Shown piece after piece: positions 42,738-50,756 of a DNA stretch of 64,000 bases; the stretch's first letter is position 1; each line of letters starts with the position of its first letter. The position numbers were made by a program, and so were the translations under genes. Source of the stretch: Streptomyces sp. NBC_00335 (GTDB lineage Bacteria > Actinomycetota > Actinomycetes > Streptomycetales > Streptomycetaceae); contig NZ_CP108006.1 of assembly GCF_036127095.1 (NCBI RefSeq), positions 2,480,001 through 2,544,000 on the forward strand. Reading direction: 5' to 3'. Under the pieces are notes generated by a model. That model did no database searches, was not told where the DNA came from, and worked only from the letters and a program-made list of their open reading frames with translations.

Positions 42738-43340
42738 TTACGCGTCCCCGGCCGGCCCGTCCGAGACCTTCGCCTTCCCCATCGCCGCCACCGCCCGCCG
42801 CATCCCCTCCGTCAGTTCCGCCGGGGTCGCGGCCGACGCGGGGTCGAAGAGCCACTGGAGCATGAACCCGTTCAACAGGGCCTGGTAGAAGGCGCCCGCG
42901 GTCCGCAGGTCCTCCTCCGTCAGGTCCTCCTCGGGCAGGCCGGTGAACATCGAGACCAGCCCCTTGCGCCCCTCCCCCTGCGAGGCGGCGAGCATCGACC
43001 GCAGCTGCGGCATCCGGTCCCCGGCGAGGGCGATCTCCATGCTGGCCGACCAGACCGGCCCGGATGCCTCGTGACTGGCGTGCACTCCGTCCCATACCGA
43101 GCGGAAGCGCTCCAGCGAACCCCCCTCGCCCTCCACCCCGGCCGTGAACTGGTCACCCCATTCCTGGATGACGGCGATGTAGGCCTCCGTCATGAGGGCG
43201 TCCTTCGAGCCGTAGTGGTAGCCGATCGAGGCCAGGTTCGCGCCCGAGGCCTTGACGATGTCGCGGGCCGTCGTGCCCACGAAACCCTTCTCGACCAGGC
43301 ACTTCTTGGCGCCTTCCAGCAAGTCTTCGCGATGTCCCAT
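42738..43340 (-). CDS. TetR-family regulator of the adjacent MFS exporter
   Basis: A 200-residue TetR regulator (MGHREDLLEGAKKCLVEKG). The helix-turn-helix is at about residues 20-48 (TTARDIVKASGANLASIGYHYGSKDAL). The ligand domain contains DGVHASHEASGPVWSASMEIAL and GFMLQWLFDP. It is divergent from an MFS exporter gene, the classic layout for a drug-responsive repressor. The promoter is leaderless: TTGTCT, 17 nt, TACCGT, six bases, ATG. Five 13-bp direct repeats fill the gap between the two genes. Confidence 0.92.
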   Translation of the reverse strand: MGHREDLLEGAKKCLVEKGFVGTTARDIVKASGANLASIGYHYGSKDALMTEAYIAVIQEWGDQFTAGVEGEGGSLERFRSVWDGVHASHEASGPVWSASMEIALAGDRMPQLRSMLAASQGEGRKGLVSMFTGLPEEDLTEEDLRTAGAFYQALLNGFMLQWLFDPASAATPAELTEGMRRAVAAMGKAKVSDGPAGDA

Positions 43341-43346
43341 GCCGTC

Positions 43347-43375
43347 ACGGTAGCCAAGACACCCGTCCAAGACAA
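43347..43375 (-). promoter_or_regulatory. Leaderless promoter of tetR
   Basis: On the minus strand, -35 TTGTCT (43370-43375) and -10 TACCGT (43347-43352) are 17 nt apart, and the ATG begins six bases after the -10 box. The -35 box lies within iterons 1-2. Confidence 0.65.
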
Positions 43376-43419
43376 ACGTCCTACACAATCGTTCTATACA
43401 GCCGTACTAGACAGGTGTT
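43355..43419. repeat. Five tandem 13-bp iterons between tetR and the MFS gene
   Basis: Successive 13-mers start at 43355, 43368, 43381, 43394 and 43407: CAAGACACCCGTC, CAAGACAAACGTC, CTACACAATCGTT, CTATACAGCCGTA, CTAGACAGGTGTT. The shared core is C-W-A-N-A-C-A-N-N-Y-G-T. A sixth, degenerate unit may start at 43420. The array covers both -35 boxes, so a protein binding it would control both genes. Each unit contains a quasi-palindrome ACANNYGT. Confidence 0.78.
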
Positions 43420-43436
43420 TATGACGCTTGTACATT
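43408..43436 (+). promoter_or_regulatory. Leaderless promoter of the MFS exporter gene
   Basis: -35 TAGACA (43408-43413) and -10 TACATT (43431-43436) are 17 nt apart; the ATG at 43444 starts seven bases after the -10 box. The -35 lies inside iteron 5. Confidence 0.65.
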
Positions 43437-43443
43437 GCTGCTC

Positions 43444-44994
43444 ATGACGAACCCCCAGAACCCCGCAGCGCGTCTCGCCGGTCGCAGGGAATGGACCGCC
43501 TTCACCGTTCTCCTGCTCCCCCTGCTCCTGGTCTCGATGGACGTCTCCGTCCTCTACTTCGCCATCCCGGCCATCACCCGGGAGCTGGACCCCAGCGCCA
43601 CCCAGCAGCTCTGGATCTTCGACAGCTACGCCTTCGCCCTCTCGGGCCTGCTCATCACGATGGGCTCGCTCGGCGACCGGATCGGCCGCCGCAAGCTGCT
43701 GCTGGCCGGCGCGGCCGCCTTCGGACTCGCCTCCGTCGCCGCCGCCTACGCCTCCAGCGCCGAGATGCTCATCGCGGCCCGGGTGCTGCTCGGTATCGGC
43801 GGCGCGACCCTGATGCCGTCCACGCTCGCCCTCGTGCGCAACCTCTTCCAGGACGAGCGGCAGCGCGGCAAGGCCATCGCGCTCTGGTCCGGCGCCATGA
43901 CCGGCGGCGTCGCCCTCGGCTCGGTCATGAGCGGAGTGATGCTGAACCACTTCTGGTGGGGCTCCGTCTTCCTGATCAACGTGCCCGCGATGCTGCTCCT
44001 GCTGGTCCTGGTCCCCGTGCTGGTCCCCGAGTTCAAGGACCCGGCGCCCGGCCGCTTCGACCTGCTGAGCGTGCCGCTGTCGATGGCCGCCGTGCTGCCG
44101 GTGGTCTACGGCCTCAAGGAGATCGCCGCCGAGGGCTTCGGCCCGCTCCACGCCGGCTGCCTCGCCGCCGGCCTGGCCTTCGGCTGGCTCTTCGCGCGCC
44201 GCCAGCGCACCCGCGGCGACGCCATGGTCTCCCGGACCCTCTTCCGGGGGCGCGGCTTCGGCGCCGGCATCGGCCTGAACACCGTCGCCGCCTTCGCCAT
44301 GATGGGCTCGGCCTACTTCACCACCCAGTACCTGCAGTCGGTGCTCGGCATGGACACCCTGGAAGCCGCCCTCTGGAGCCTCGCCCCCTCGCTCCTCATC
44401 GGCGCCGCCGCCCCCGTCGGTGCGGCCCTCGCCCAGAAGACCGACCGGGCCTACGTCGTCTCGGGCGGCTTCGTCCTCGCCGCCGCCGGGTTCGCCCTGA
44501 TCAGCCTGGTGGACACCGACTCGCTGTGGCTGCTGCTGACCGGAGCCGGGGTCCTCGCCTGCGGCATCGTCACCGTGATGGCCCTGGTCTCCGACATGGC
44601 GCTCGGCTCCGCCCCCGCCGAGAAGGCCGGCTCGGCCGCCTCCCTGCTGGAGACCGGCCAGGAGTTCGGCGGCGCCCTCGGGATGGCCGTCCTGGGCAGC
44701 CTGGGCACGGCCGTCTACCGCTCCGACCTGGCCGGCTCCGAGCCCGCCGTGCGGGAGACCCTCGGCGGGGCCGTGGCCACCGCGCAGGAGCTCGGCGGCG
44801 CGGCCGGCGGGCAGGTCCTGACGGCAGCCCGGGAGGCCTTCGTACACGGAATGCAGTACGCGGCCTGGGGCGGTACGGTCCTGCTCCTCGCGGCGGCGGT
44901 GCTCGCCACGGCCCTGCTCCGGGGACGCGGAGCCCCGGCCCCCGCCCCGGCTCCGGCGGAGCCGGCCCCGGCCGGCGAAGCGCTCGCGCGCTGA
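43444..44994 (+). CDS. MFS exporter, DHA2 (14-TM) type
   Basis: A 516-residue major facilitator protein (MTNPQNPAARLAGRREW). About 14 hydrophobic helices are visible. Motif A is GSLGDRIGRRKLL near residue 77; the early helix has the D1 motif LLLVSMDVSVLYFAIPAI near residue 27; motif C-like GGVALGSVMSGVML is near 155. DHA2 members export cationic dyes, disinfectants and antibiotics by proton antiport. It is divergent from a TetR regulator. A Pro/Ala-rich cytoplasmic tail ends the protein, and a strong terminator follows. Confidence 0.93.
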   Translation: MTNPQNPAARLAGRREWTAFTVLLLPLLLVSMDVSVLYFAIPAITRELDPSATQQLWIFDSYAFALSGLLITMGSLGDRIGRRKLLLAGAAAFGLASVAAAYASSAEMLIAARVLLGIGGATLMPSTLALVRNLFQDERQRGKAIALWSGAMTGGVALGSVMSGVMLNHFWWGSVFLINVPAMLLLLVLVPVLVPEFKDPAPGRFDLLSVPLSMAAVLPVVYGLKEIAAEGFGPLHAGCLAAGLAFGWLFARRQRTRGDAMVSRTLFRGRGFGAGIGLNTVAAFAMMGSAYFTTQYLQSVLGMDTLEAALWSLAPSLLIGAAAPVGAALAQKTDRAYVVSGGFVLAAAGFALISLVDTDSLWLLLTGAGVLACGIVTVMALVSDMALGSAPAEKAGSAASLLETGQEFGGALGMAVLGSLGTAVYRSDLAGSEPAVRETLGGAVATAQELGGAAGGQVLTAAREAFVHGMQYAAWGGTVLLLAAAVLATALLRGRGAPAPAPAPAEPAPAGEALAR

Positions 44995-45018
44995 GCGGCG
45001 TAACGGGGCGGGACACAC

Positions 45019-45050
45019 GAAAGGGCCCGGGGTCTCCCCCGGGCCCTTCG
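45019..45050. terminator. Bidirectional terminator between MFS gene and serA
   Basis: GAAAGGGCCCGGGG and CCCCGGGCCCTTTC form a long perfect stem around a 4-nt loop, with A's and T's at the ends. Confidence 0.92.
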
Positions 45051-45070
45051 CTCTGTCCGCTGCCGCAGCG

Positions 45071-46660
45071 TCAGCCGAGGCTGACCGTACGGGCCGAGAC
45101 GGCGCCGATCTCGGTGGCGATGTCCGCGAGGACGTTCACCGGGGCCTCGGCGTCGACGGTGAGGACCGCGAGGGCCTCGCCGCCCTCTTCGGCGCGGGCG
45201 ACCTGCATGCCCGCGATGTTGAGGCCGGCCTCGCCGAGGATGCGGCCGACGGTGCCGACCACGCCCGGGCGGTCGGCGTAGCGCAGGACGATCATGTGCT
45301 CGGCGAGCGCCAGGTCCACGTCGTAGTCGCCGATGCCGACGATCTTCTGCAGGTGCTTCGGGCCCACGAGCGTGCCGGAGACCGAGACCTCCTGGCCGTC
45401 CGACAGGGTGCCGCGGACGGTCACCACGTTGCGGTGGTCCGGGGACTCCGAGGAGGTGGTCAGGCGGACCTCGACACCGCGCTCCTGCGCGAAGAGCGGG
45501 GCGTTGACGTAGGAGACCGTCTCGTCGACGACGTCCTCGAAGACACCCTTGAGCGCGGAGAGTTCGAGCACCTTGACGTCGTGCTGGGTGATCTCGCCGT
45601 AGACCTCGACGTCGAGGCGGACCGCGACCTCGCCCGCCAGCGCGGTGAAGATGCGGCCGAGCTTCTCGGCGAGCGGCAGGCCCGGACGGACGTCCTCGGC
45701 GATGACGCCGCCCTGGACGTTGACCGCGTCGGGCACGAGCTCGCCGGCGAGCGCGAGGCGCACCGACTTGGCGACCGAGACACCGGCCTTCTCCTGGGCC
45801 TCGTCCGTGGACGCGCCGAGGTGCGGGGTGCAGACGACCTGGTCGAGCTCGAACAGCGGGGAGTCCGTGCAGGGCTCCTTCGCGTACACGTCGAGGCCGG
45901 CGCCGGCCACGCGGCCTTCCTTGATGGCCGAGTACAGCGCGGCCTCGTCCACGATCCCGCCGCGGGCGGCGTTGACGATGCGGACGGACGGCTTGACCTT
46001 GTGCAGGGCCTCGTCCCCGATGAGACCGAGGGTCTCGGGGGTCTTGGGCAGGTGCACGGTGATGAAGTCGGCGACCTCGAGCAGCTCGTCGAGCGTCAGC
46101 ATCTTGACGCCCATCTGGGCGGCGCGCGCGGGCTGCACGTAGGGGTCGTACGCGACGATCTTCATGCCGAAGGCCGACATGCGCTGGGCGACCAGGACGC
46201 CGATGCGGCCGAGGCCGACGACGCCGAGGGTCTTCTCACTGAGCTCGACACCCGTGTACTTGTTCCGCTTCCACTCGCCGTTCTTCAGGGCGGTGTTGGC
46301 CTGCGGAATGTTGCGGGCCGTCGCGACGAGCAGGCCACAGGCCAGCTCGGCGGCGGTGACGATGTTGGAGGTCGGCGCGTTCACGACCATCACGCCGGCC
46401 TTGGTGGCGGACGAGACGTCGACGTTGTCGAGACCGACGCCCGCACGGGCGACGACCTTCAGCTTCTTGGCCGCGGCGATGGCCTCGGCGTCGACCTTGG
46501 TCGCGGAGCGGACCAGGATCGCGTCGACGTCCACGATCGCGGGGAGCAGCTCCGCGCGGTCGGCACCGTTGCAGTGCCTGATCTCGAAGTCCGGGCCGAG
46601 CGCCTCGACAGTGGCGGGCGACAGCTCTTCGGCAATGAGTACGACAGGTTTCGAGCTCAC
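45071..46660 (-). CDS. serA: D-3-phosphoglycerate dehydrogenase
   Basis: A 529-residue long-form SerA. The GTG at 46660 (V-S-S-K-P-V-V-L-I) has GAGG nine bases upstream; the ATG at 46669 has none. The substrate/nucleotide domains carry VARAGVGLDNVDV near residue 75, GVVGLGRIGVLVAQR near 145, the catalytic Arg in VNAARGGIVDE near 233 and His in HLGASTDEAQEKAG near 280. An intervening domain (about 315-450) and a C-terminal ACT domain (HMIVLRYADRPGVVGTVG near 460) allow serine feedback inhibition. It starts serine synthesis from glycolysis. It lies downstream of ilvC but is separated from it by a terminator. Confidence 0.96.
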   Translation of the reverse strand: MSSKPVVLIAEELSPATVEALGPDFEIRHCNGADRAELLPAIVDVDAILVRSATKVDAEAIAAAKKLKVVARAGVGLDNVDVSSATKAGVMVVNAPTSNIVTAAELACGLLVATARNIPQANTALKNGEWKRNKYTGVELSEKTLGVVGLGRIGVLVAQRMSAFGMKIVAYDPYVQPARAAQMGVKMLTLDELLEVADFITVHLPKTPETLGLIGDEALHKVKPSVRIVNAARGGIVDEAALYSAIKEGRVAGAGLDVYAKEPCTDSPLFELDQVVCTPHLGASTDEAQEKAGVSVAKSVRLALAGELVPDAVNVQGGVIAEDVRPGLPLAEKLGRIFTALAGEVAVRLDVEVYGEITQHDVKVLELSALKGVFEDVVDETVSYVNAPLFAQERGVEVRLTTSSESPDHRNVVTVRGTLSDGQEVSVSGTLVGPKHLQKIVGIGDYDVDLALAEHMIVLRYADRPGVVGTVGRILGEAGLNIAGMQVARAEEGGEALAVLTVDAEAPVNVLADIATEIGAVSARTVSLG

Positions 46661-46907
46661 GTGGGTCATCCTCACAAGTCCAGTGCGGACGGCCGTCCCG
46701 ACGGCCGCAGGCGGTGGAGGGGGGTAGCCGCGTGGAAGACGCACGACACTGTGGGCCTGACGCGTTGTGTTGAGCAGTGTAGTGGCGGATCCGGAAGGGA
46801 ATTCCGCCTGTACGGAAGGATCACCCGCACGAGATTGGCCGGGGTGGACAAGCGGTCCCCCGGAACCCGGTCGGGGCCCCCGTCGTACGGGTGCCTGAGC
46901 CGATGTG

Positions 46908-46942
46908 CCGCGGGGCCGGGACGCACCGTCCCGGCCCCGCGG
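46908..46942. terminator. Terminator of ilvBNC (16-bp perfect stem)
   Basis: CCGCGGGGCCGGGACG and its exact complement flank loop CAC, nine nt after the ilvC stop. Confidence 0.9.
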
Positions 46943-46951
46943 CGGAGCGGA

Positions 46952-48076
<1,125 letters not shown>

Positions 48077-48094
48077 TCACCGGCCCGGCCGGTC

Positions 48095-48619
48095 TCAGGC
48101 GCTGCGGTCGAGCGCGCGCAGGCTGCGGTCCGTGATGGACCGGCCGCCGCGCCCTATGGCGATCGTCCCGGACTGGACGAGCTCCTTGATGCCGAAGGGC
48201 TCCAGCATCTTGAGCATCGCGCCCAGCTTGTCGGTGCCGCCGGTGGCCTCGATGGTGACGGCCTCCGGGGAGACGTCGACGGTCTTGGCGCGGAACAGCT
48301 GGACGATCTCGACGATCTGCGAGCGCGTCTCGTTGTCGGCGCGGACCTTCACCAGAACGAGTTCGCGCTCGATGGCGTTAACGTGCTCCAGCTCGACGAT
48401 CTTGAGCACGTTGACCAGCTTGTTGAGCTGCTTGGTCACCTGCTCCAGCGGGAGGTCCTCGACGTTCACGACGATGGTGATGCGCGAGATGTCGGGGTGC
48501 TCGGTGACACCGACCGCGAGGGAGTCGATGTTGAACCCGCGTCGGGAGAACAGTGCGGCGATCCGGGCGAGGATGCCGGGCGTGTTCTCGACCAGGACGG
48601 AGAGCGTGTGCTTGGACAT
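48095..48619 (-). CDS. ilvN: Acetolactate synthase small (regulatory) subunit
   Basis: A 174-residue ACT-domain protein (MSKHTLSVLVENTPGILARIAALFSRRG). The ACT fold with LVENTPG and the valine-binding region near residues 8-35 is followed by the C-terminal domain that activates the catalytic subunit (IERELVLVKVRAD near 85, TDKLGAMLKMLEPFGI near 140). It confers feedback inhibition by branched-chain amino acids. It lies 32 nt after ilvB and 141 nt before ilvC. Confidence 0.96.
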   Translation of the reverse strand: MSKHTLSVLVENTPGILARIAALFSRRGFNIDSLAVGVTEHPDISRITIVVNVEDLPLEQVTKQLNKLVNVLKIVELEHVNAIERELVLVKVRADNETRSQIVEIVQLFRAKTVDVSPEAVTIEATGGTDKLGAMLKMLEPFGIKELVQSGTIAIGRGGRSITDRSLRALDRSA

Positions 48620-48651
48620 GTGAGTCGTTCTCTCTCTCAGGCTCTCTCGGC

Positions 48652-50535
48652 TCAGTCGTCTTCGTTGTCGCCGAAGTCGGGGCGGACGCCCCGTGCGGCC
48701 ATGACCTCGTCGTTCGAGGTGCCGGCGGCGACCATCGGCCACACCATGGCGTCCTCGTGGACGATGAAGTCGATGACGACCGGACGGTCGTTGATCGCGT
48801 TGGCCTCGGCGATGACCTTGTCCAGGTCGGCCGGGTCCTCGCAGCGCAGTGCCACGCAGCCCATGGCCTCGGACAGTTTGACGAAGTCCGGGACGCGGGT
48901 GCCCATGCGGGGGGCGGCCGACTCACCGAGCTGGGAGCCGACGGCCGTGTCGGTGCCCGTCTCGCCCGCGTGCAGCACGGTGTTCGAGTACCGCTGGTTG
49001 TAGAACAGGGTCTGCCACTGGCGGACCATGCCCAGCGCACCGTTGTTGATGATCGCGACCTTGATCGGGATGTTGTTCAGGGCGCAGGTGGCCAGTTCCT
49101 GATTGGTCATCTGGAAACAGCCGTCGCCGTCGATCGCCCAGACGGTGCGCTCCGGCATGCCGACCTTGGCGCCCATCGCGGCGGGGACCGCGTAGCCCAT
49201 GGTTCCGGCGCCGCCGGAGTTCAGCCAGGTGCGGGGCTCTTCGTAGTTGACGAAGTGCGAGGCCCACATCTGGTGCTGGCCGACGCCGGCCGTGTAGATG
49301 GTGCCCTTCGGTGCCAGCTGGCCGATCCGCTCGATGACCTGCTGGGGGGAGAGCGTGCCGTCCTCGGGCAGGTCGTAGCCCAGCGGGTACGTGTCGCGCC
49401 AGCGGTTGAGGTCCTTCCACCAGGCGGTGTAGTCGCCGGCGTTGCCGTCGTTGACCTCGGCCTGGACGGCCTGGATCAGGTCGGCGATGACCTCGCGGGC
49501 GTCACCGACGATCGGGACGTCCACGGCGCGGTTCTTGCCGATTTCGGCCGGGTCGATGTCCGCGTGGATGACCTTGGCGAAGGGGGCGAAGCTGTCCAGC
49601 TTGCCGGTGACCCGGTCGTCGAAGCGGGTGCCGAGCGCGATCAGCAGGTCCGACTTCTGGAGCGCGGTCACGGCGGTGACGGCACCGTGCATGCCGGGCA
49701 TGCCGACGTTCTGCGGGTGGCTGTCCGGGATGGAGCCCAGGGCCATCAGGGTGGTGACGACCGGGACGCCGGTGAGCTCGGCGAGGACCTTCAGCTCGGC
49801 GGTCGCGCCGGCCTTCATGACGCCGCCGCCGACGTAGAGGACCGGCCGCTTGGCGGCGGCGATCATCTTGGCGGCCTCGCGGATCTGCTTGGCGTGCGGC
49901 TTGGTCACCGGCCGGTAGCCGGGGAGGTCCTGGGTCGGCGGCCACGAGAAGGTGGTCTTCGCCTGCAGGGCGTCCTTGGCGATGTCGACCAGGACCGGGC
50001 CCGGGCGGCCGGTGGAGGCGATGTGGAAGGCCTCGGCGATGGTCCGGGCGATGTCATCGGCCTTGGTGACCAGGAAGTTGTGCTTGGTGATCGGCATGGT
50101 GATGCCGACGATGTCCGCCTCCTGGAAGGCGTCGGTGCCGATCGCCTTGGAGGAGACCTGGCCGGTGATCGCGATCAGCGGCACGGAGTCCATGTGCGCG
50201 TCGGCGATCGGCGTCACCAGGTTCGTGGCCCCCGGACCGGAGGTGGCCATACAGACGCCGACCTTTCCGGTGGCCTGCGCGTAGCCGGTGGCGGCGTGGC
50301 CGGCGCCCTGCTCGTGGCGGACCAGGATGTGGCGGACCTTCTTGCTGTCCATCATCGGGTCGTACGCCGGGAGGATGCAGCCTCCCGGAATGCCGAAGAC
50401 GGTGTCGCACCCCACCTCTTCGAGAGAGCGGATGAGGGACTGCGCACCCGTGACGTGCTCAACTGCGGCGGTCTGGTGTCCGCCGGAACGGGGCCGCGGC
50501 TGCGGATGGTGGGCCCCGGTGGCCTGCTCGGTCAT
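48652..50535 (-). CDS. ilvB: Acetolactate synthase large (catalytic) subunit
   Basis: A 627-residue ThDP- and FAD-dependent enzyme. The ATG at 50535 ([10 protein letters not shown]) is preferred because AGAG lies seven bases upstream; an ATG at 50541 is in frame. Catalytic Glu is in [19 protein letters not shown] near residue 80; the ThDP-binding [15 protein letters not shown]...NN pattern is near 490. It makes acetolactate from pyruvate, or acetohydroxybutyrate with 2-oxobutyrate from the citramalate route. It heads ilvBNC, controlled by the attenuator 71 nt upstream. Confidence 0.97.
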   Translation of the reverse strand: MTEQATGAHHPQPRPRSGGHQTAAVEHVTGAQSLIRSLEEVGCDTVFGIPGGCILPAYDPMMDSKKVRHILVRHEQGAGHAATGYAQATGKVGVCMATSGPGATNLVTPIADAHMDSVPLIAITGQVSSKAIGTDAFQEADIVGITMPITKHNFLVTKADDIARTIAEAFHIASTGRPGPVLVDIAKDALQAKTTFSWPPTQDLPGYRPVTKPHAKQIREAAKMIAAAKRPVLYVGGGVMKAGATAELKVLAELTGVPVVTTLMALGSIPDSHPQNVGMPGMHGAVTAVTALQKSDLLIALGTRFDDRVTGKLDSFAPFAKVIHADIDPAEIGKNRAVDVPIVGDAREVIADLIQAVQAEVNDGNAGDYTAWWKDLNRWRDTYPLGYDLPEDGTLSPQQVIERIGQLAPKGTIYTAGVGQHQMWASHFVNYEEPRTWLNSGGAGTMGYAVPAAMGAKVGMPERTVWAIDGDGCFQMTNQELATCALNNIPIKVAIINNGALGMVRQWQTLFYNQRYSNTVLHAGETGTDTAVGSQLGESAAPRMGTRVPDFVKLSEAMGCVALRCEDPADLDKVIAEANAINDRPVVIDFIVHEDAMVWPMVAAGTSNDEVMAARGVRPDFGDNEDD

Positions 50536-50605
50536 CGGCATTCTCTTCTCGAAGCTGAGGGTTTTGCGAGGAGTGTTTTACGAGATTCGACGTTGCCAGT
50601 GCAAC

Positions 50606-50639
50606 AAAAAACCCCTCGTGCCGGGAGGCAAGCGAGGGG
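50606..50639 (-). terminator. Attenuator terminator in the ilvB leader
   Basis: On the minus strand CCCCTCG, a 14-nt loop and CGAGGGG are followed by TTTTTT. It lies between the leader peptide and ilvB. Ribosome stalling on the Ile-Leu-Val-Leu codons of the leader is expected to prevent this hairpin. Confidence 0.85.
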
Positions 50640-50681
50640 AGCGCGTCGGGTGCGTTGAGCGGGGACATGCTGGTCCCAGCT

Positions 50682-50723
50682 TCAGCCGACGCGCTTTCCA
50701 AGTACGAGAATTCGGGTGCGCAT
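50682..50723 (-). CDS. ilvB leader peptide
   Basis: A 13-residue peptide M-R-T-R-I-L-V-L-G-K-R-V-G, with four consecutive branched-chain codons (ATT, CTC, GTA, CTT) including codons rare in this genome. GGAGGGAGGG precedes the ATG with eight-base spacing. It lies upstream of a terminator with a U tract, the classic arrangement of transcription attenuation. Low charged branched-chain tRNA would stall the ribosome and let ilvBNC be transcribed. Confidence 0.85.
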   Translation of the reverse strand: MRTRILVLGKRVG

Positions 50724-50730
50724 GGCATTG

Positions 50731-50752
50731 ACCCTCCCTCCGGCGGGAGGGT
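50731..50752 (-). promoter_or_regulatory. Hairpin covering the leader-peptide ribosome-binding site
   Basis: ACCCTCCC and GGGAGGGT form a perfect 8-bp stem around a 6-nt loop, four bases after the GGDEF/EAL gene stop. The 3' arm is the ribosome-binding site of the ilvB leader peptide. It may end the upstream gene or hide that site. Confidence 0.55.
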
Positions 50753-50756
50753 GATG

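Noticed and set aside
43391..43412. TCTA-N11-TAGA around 43393-43411 as a single TetR palindrome
   Set aside because: The inner bases do not pair symmetrically; the 13-bp direct repeat explains the region better.
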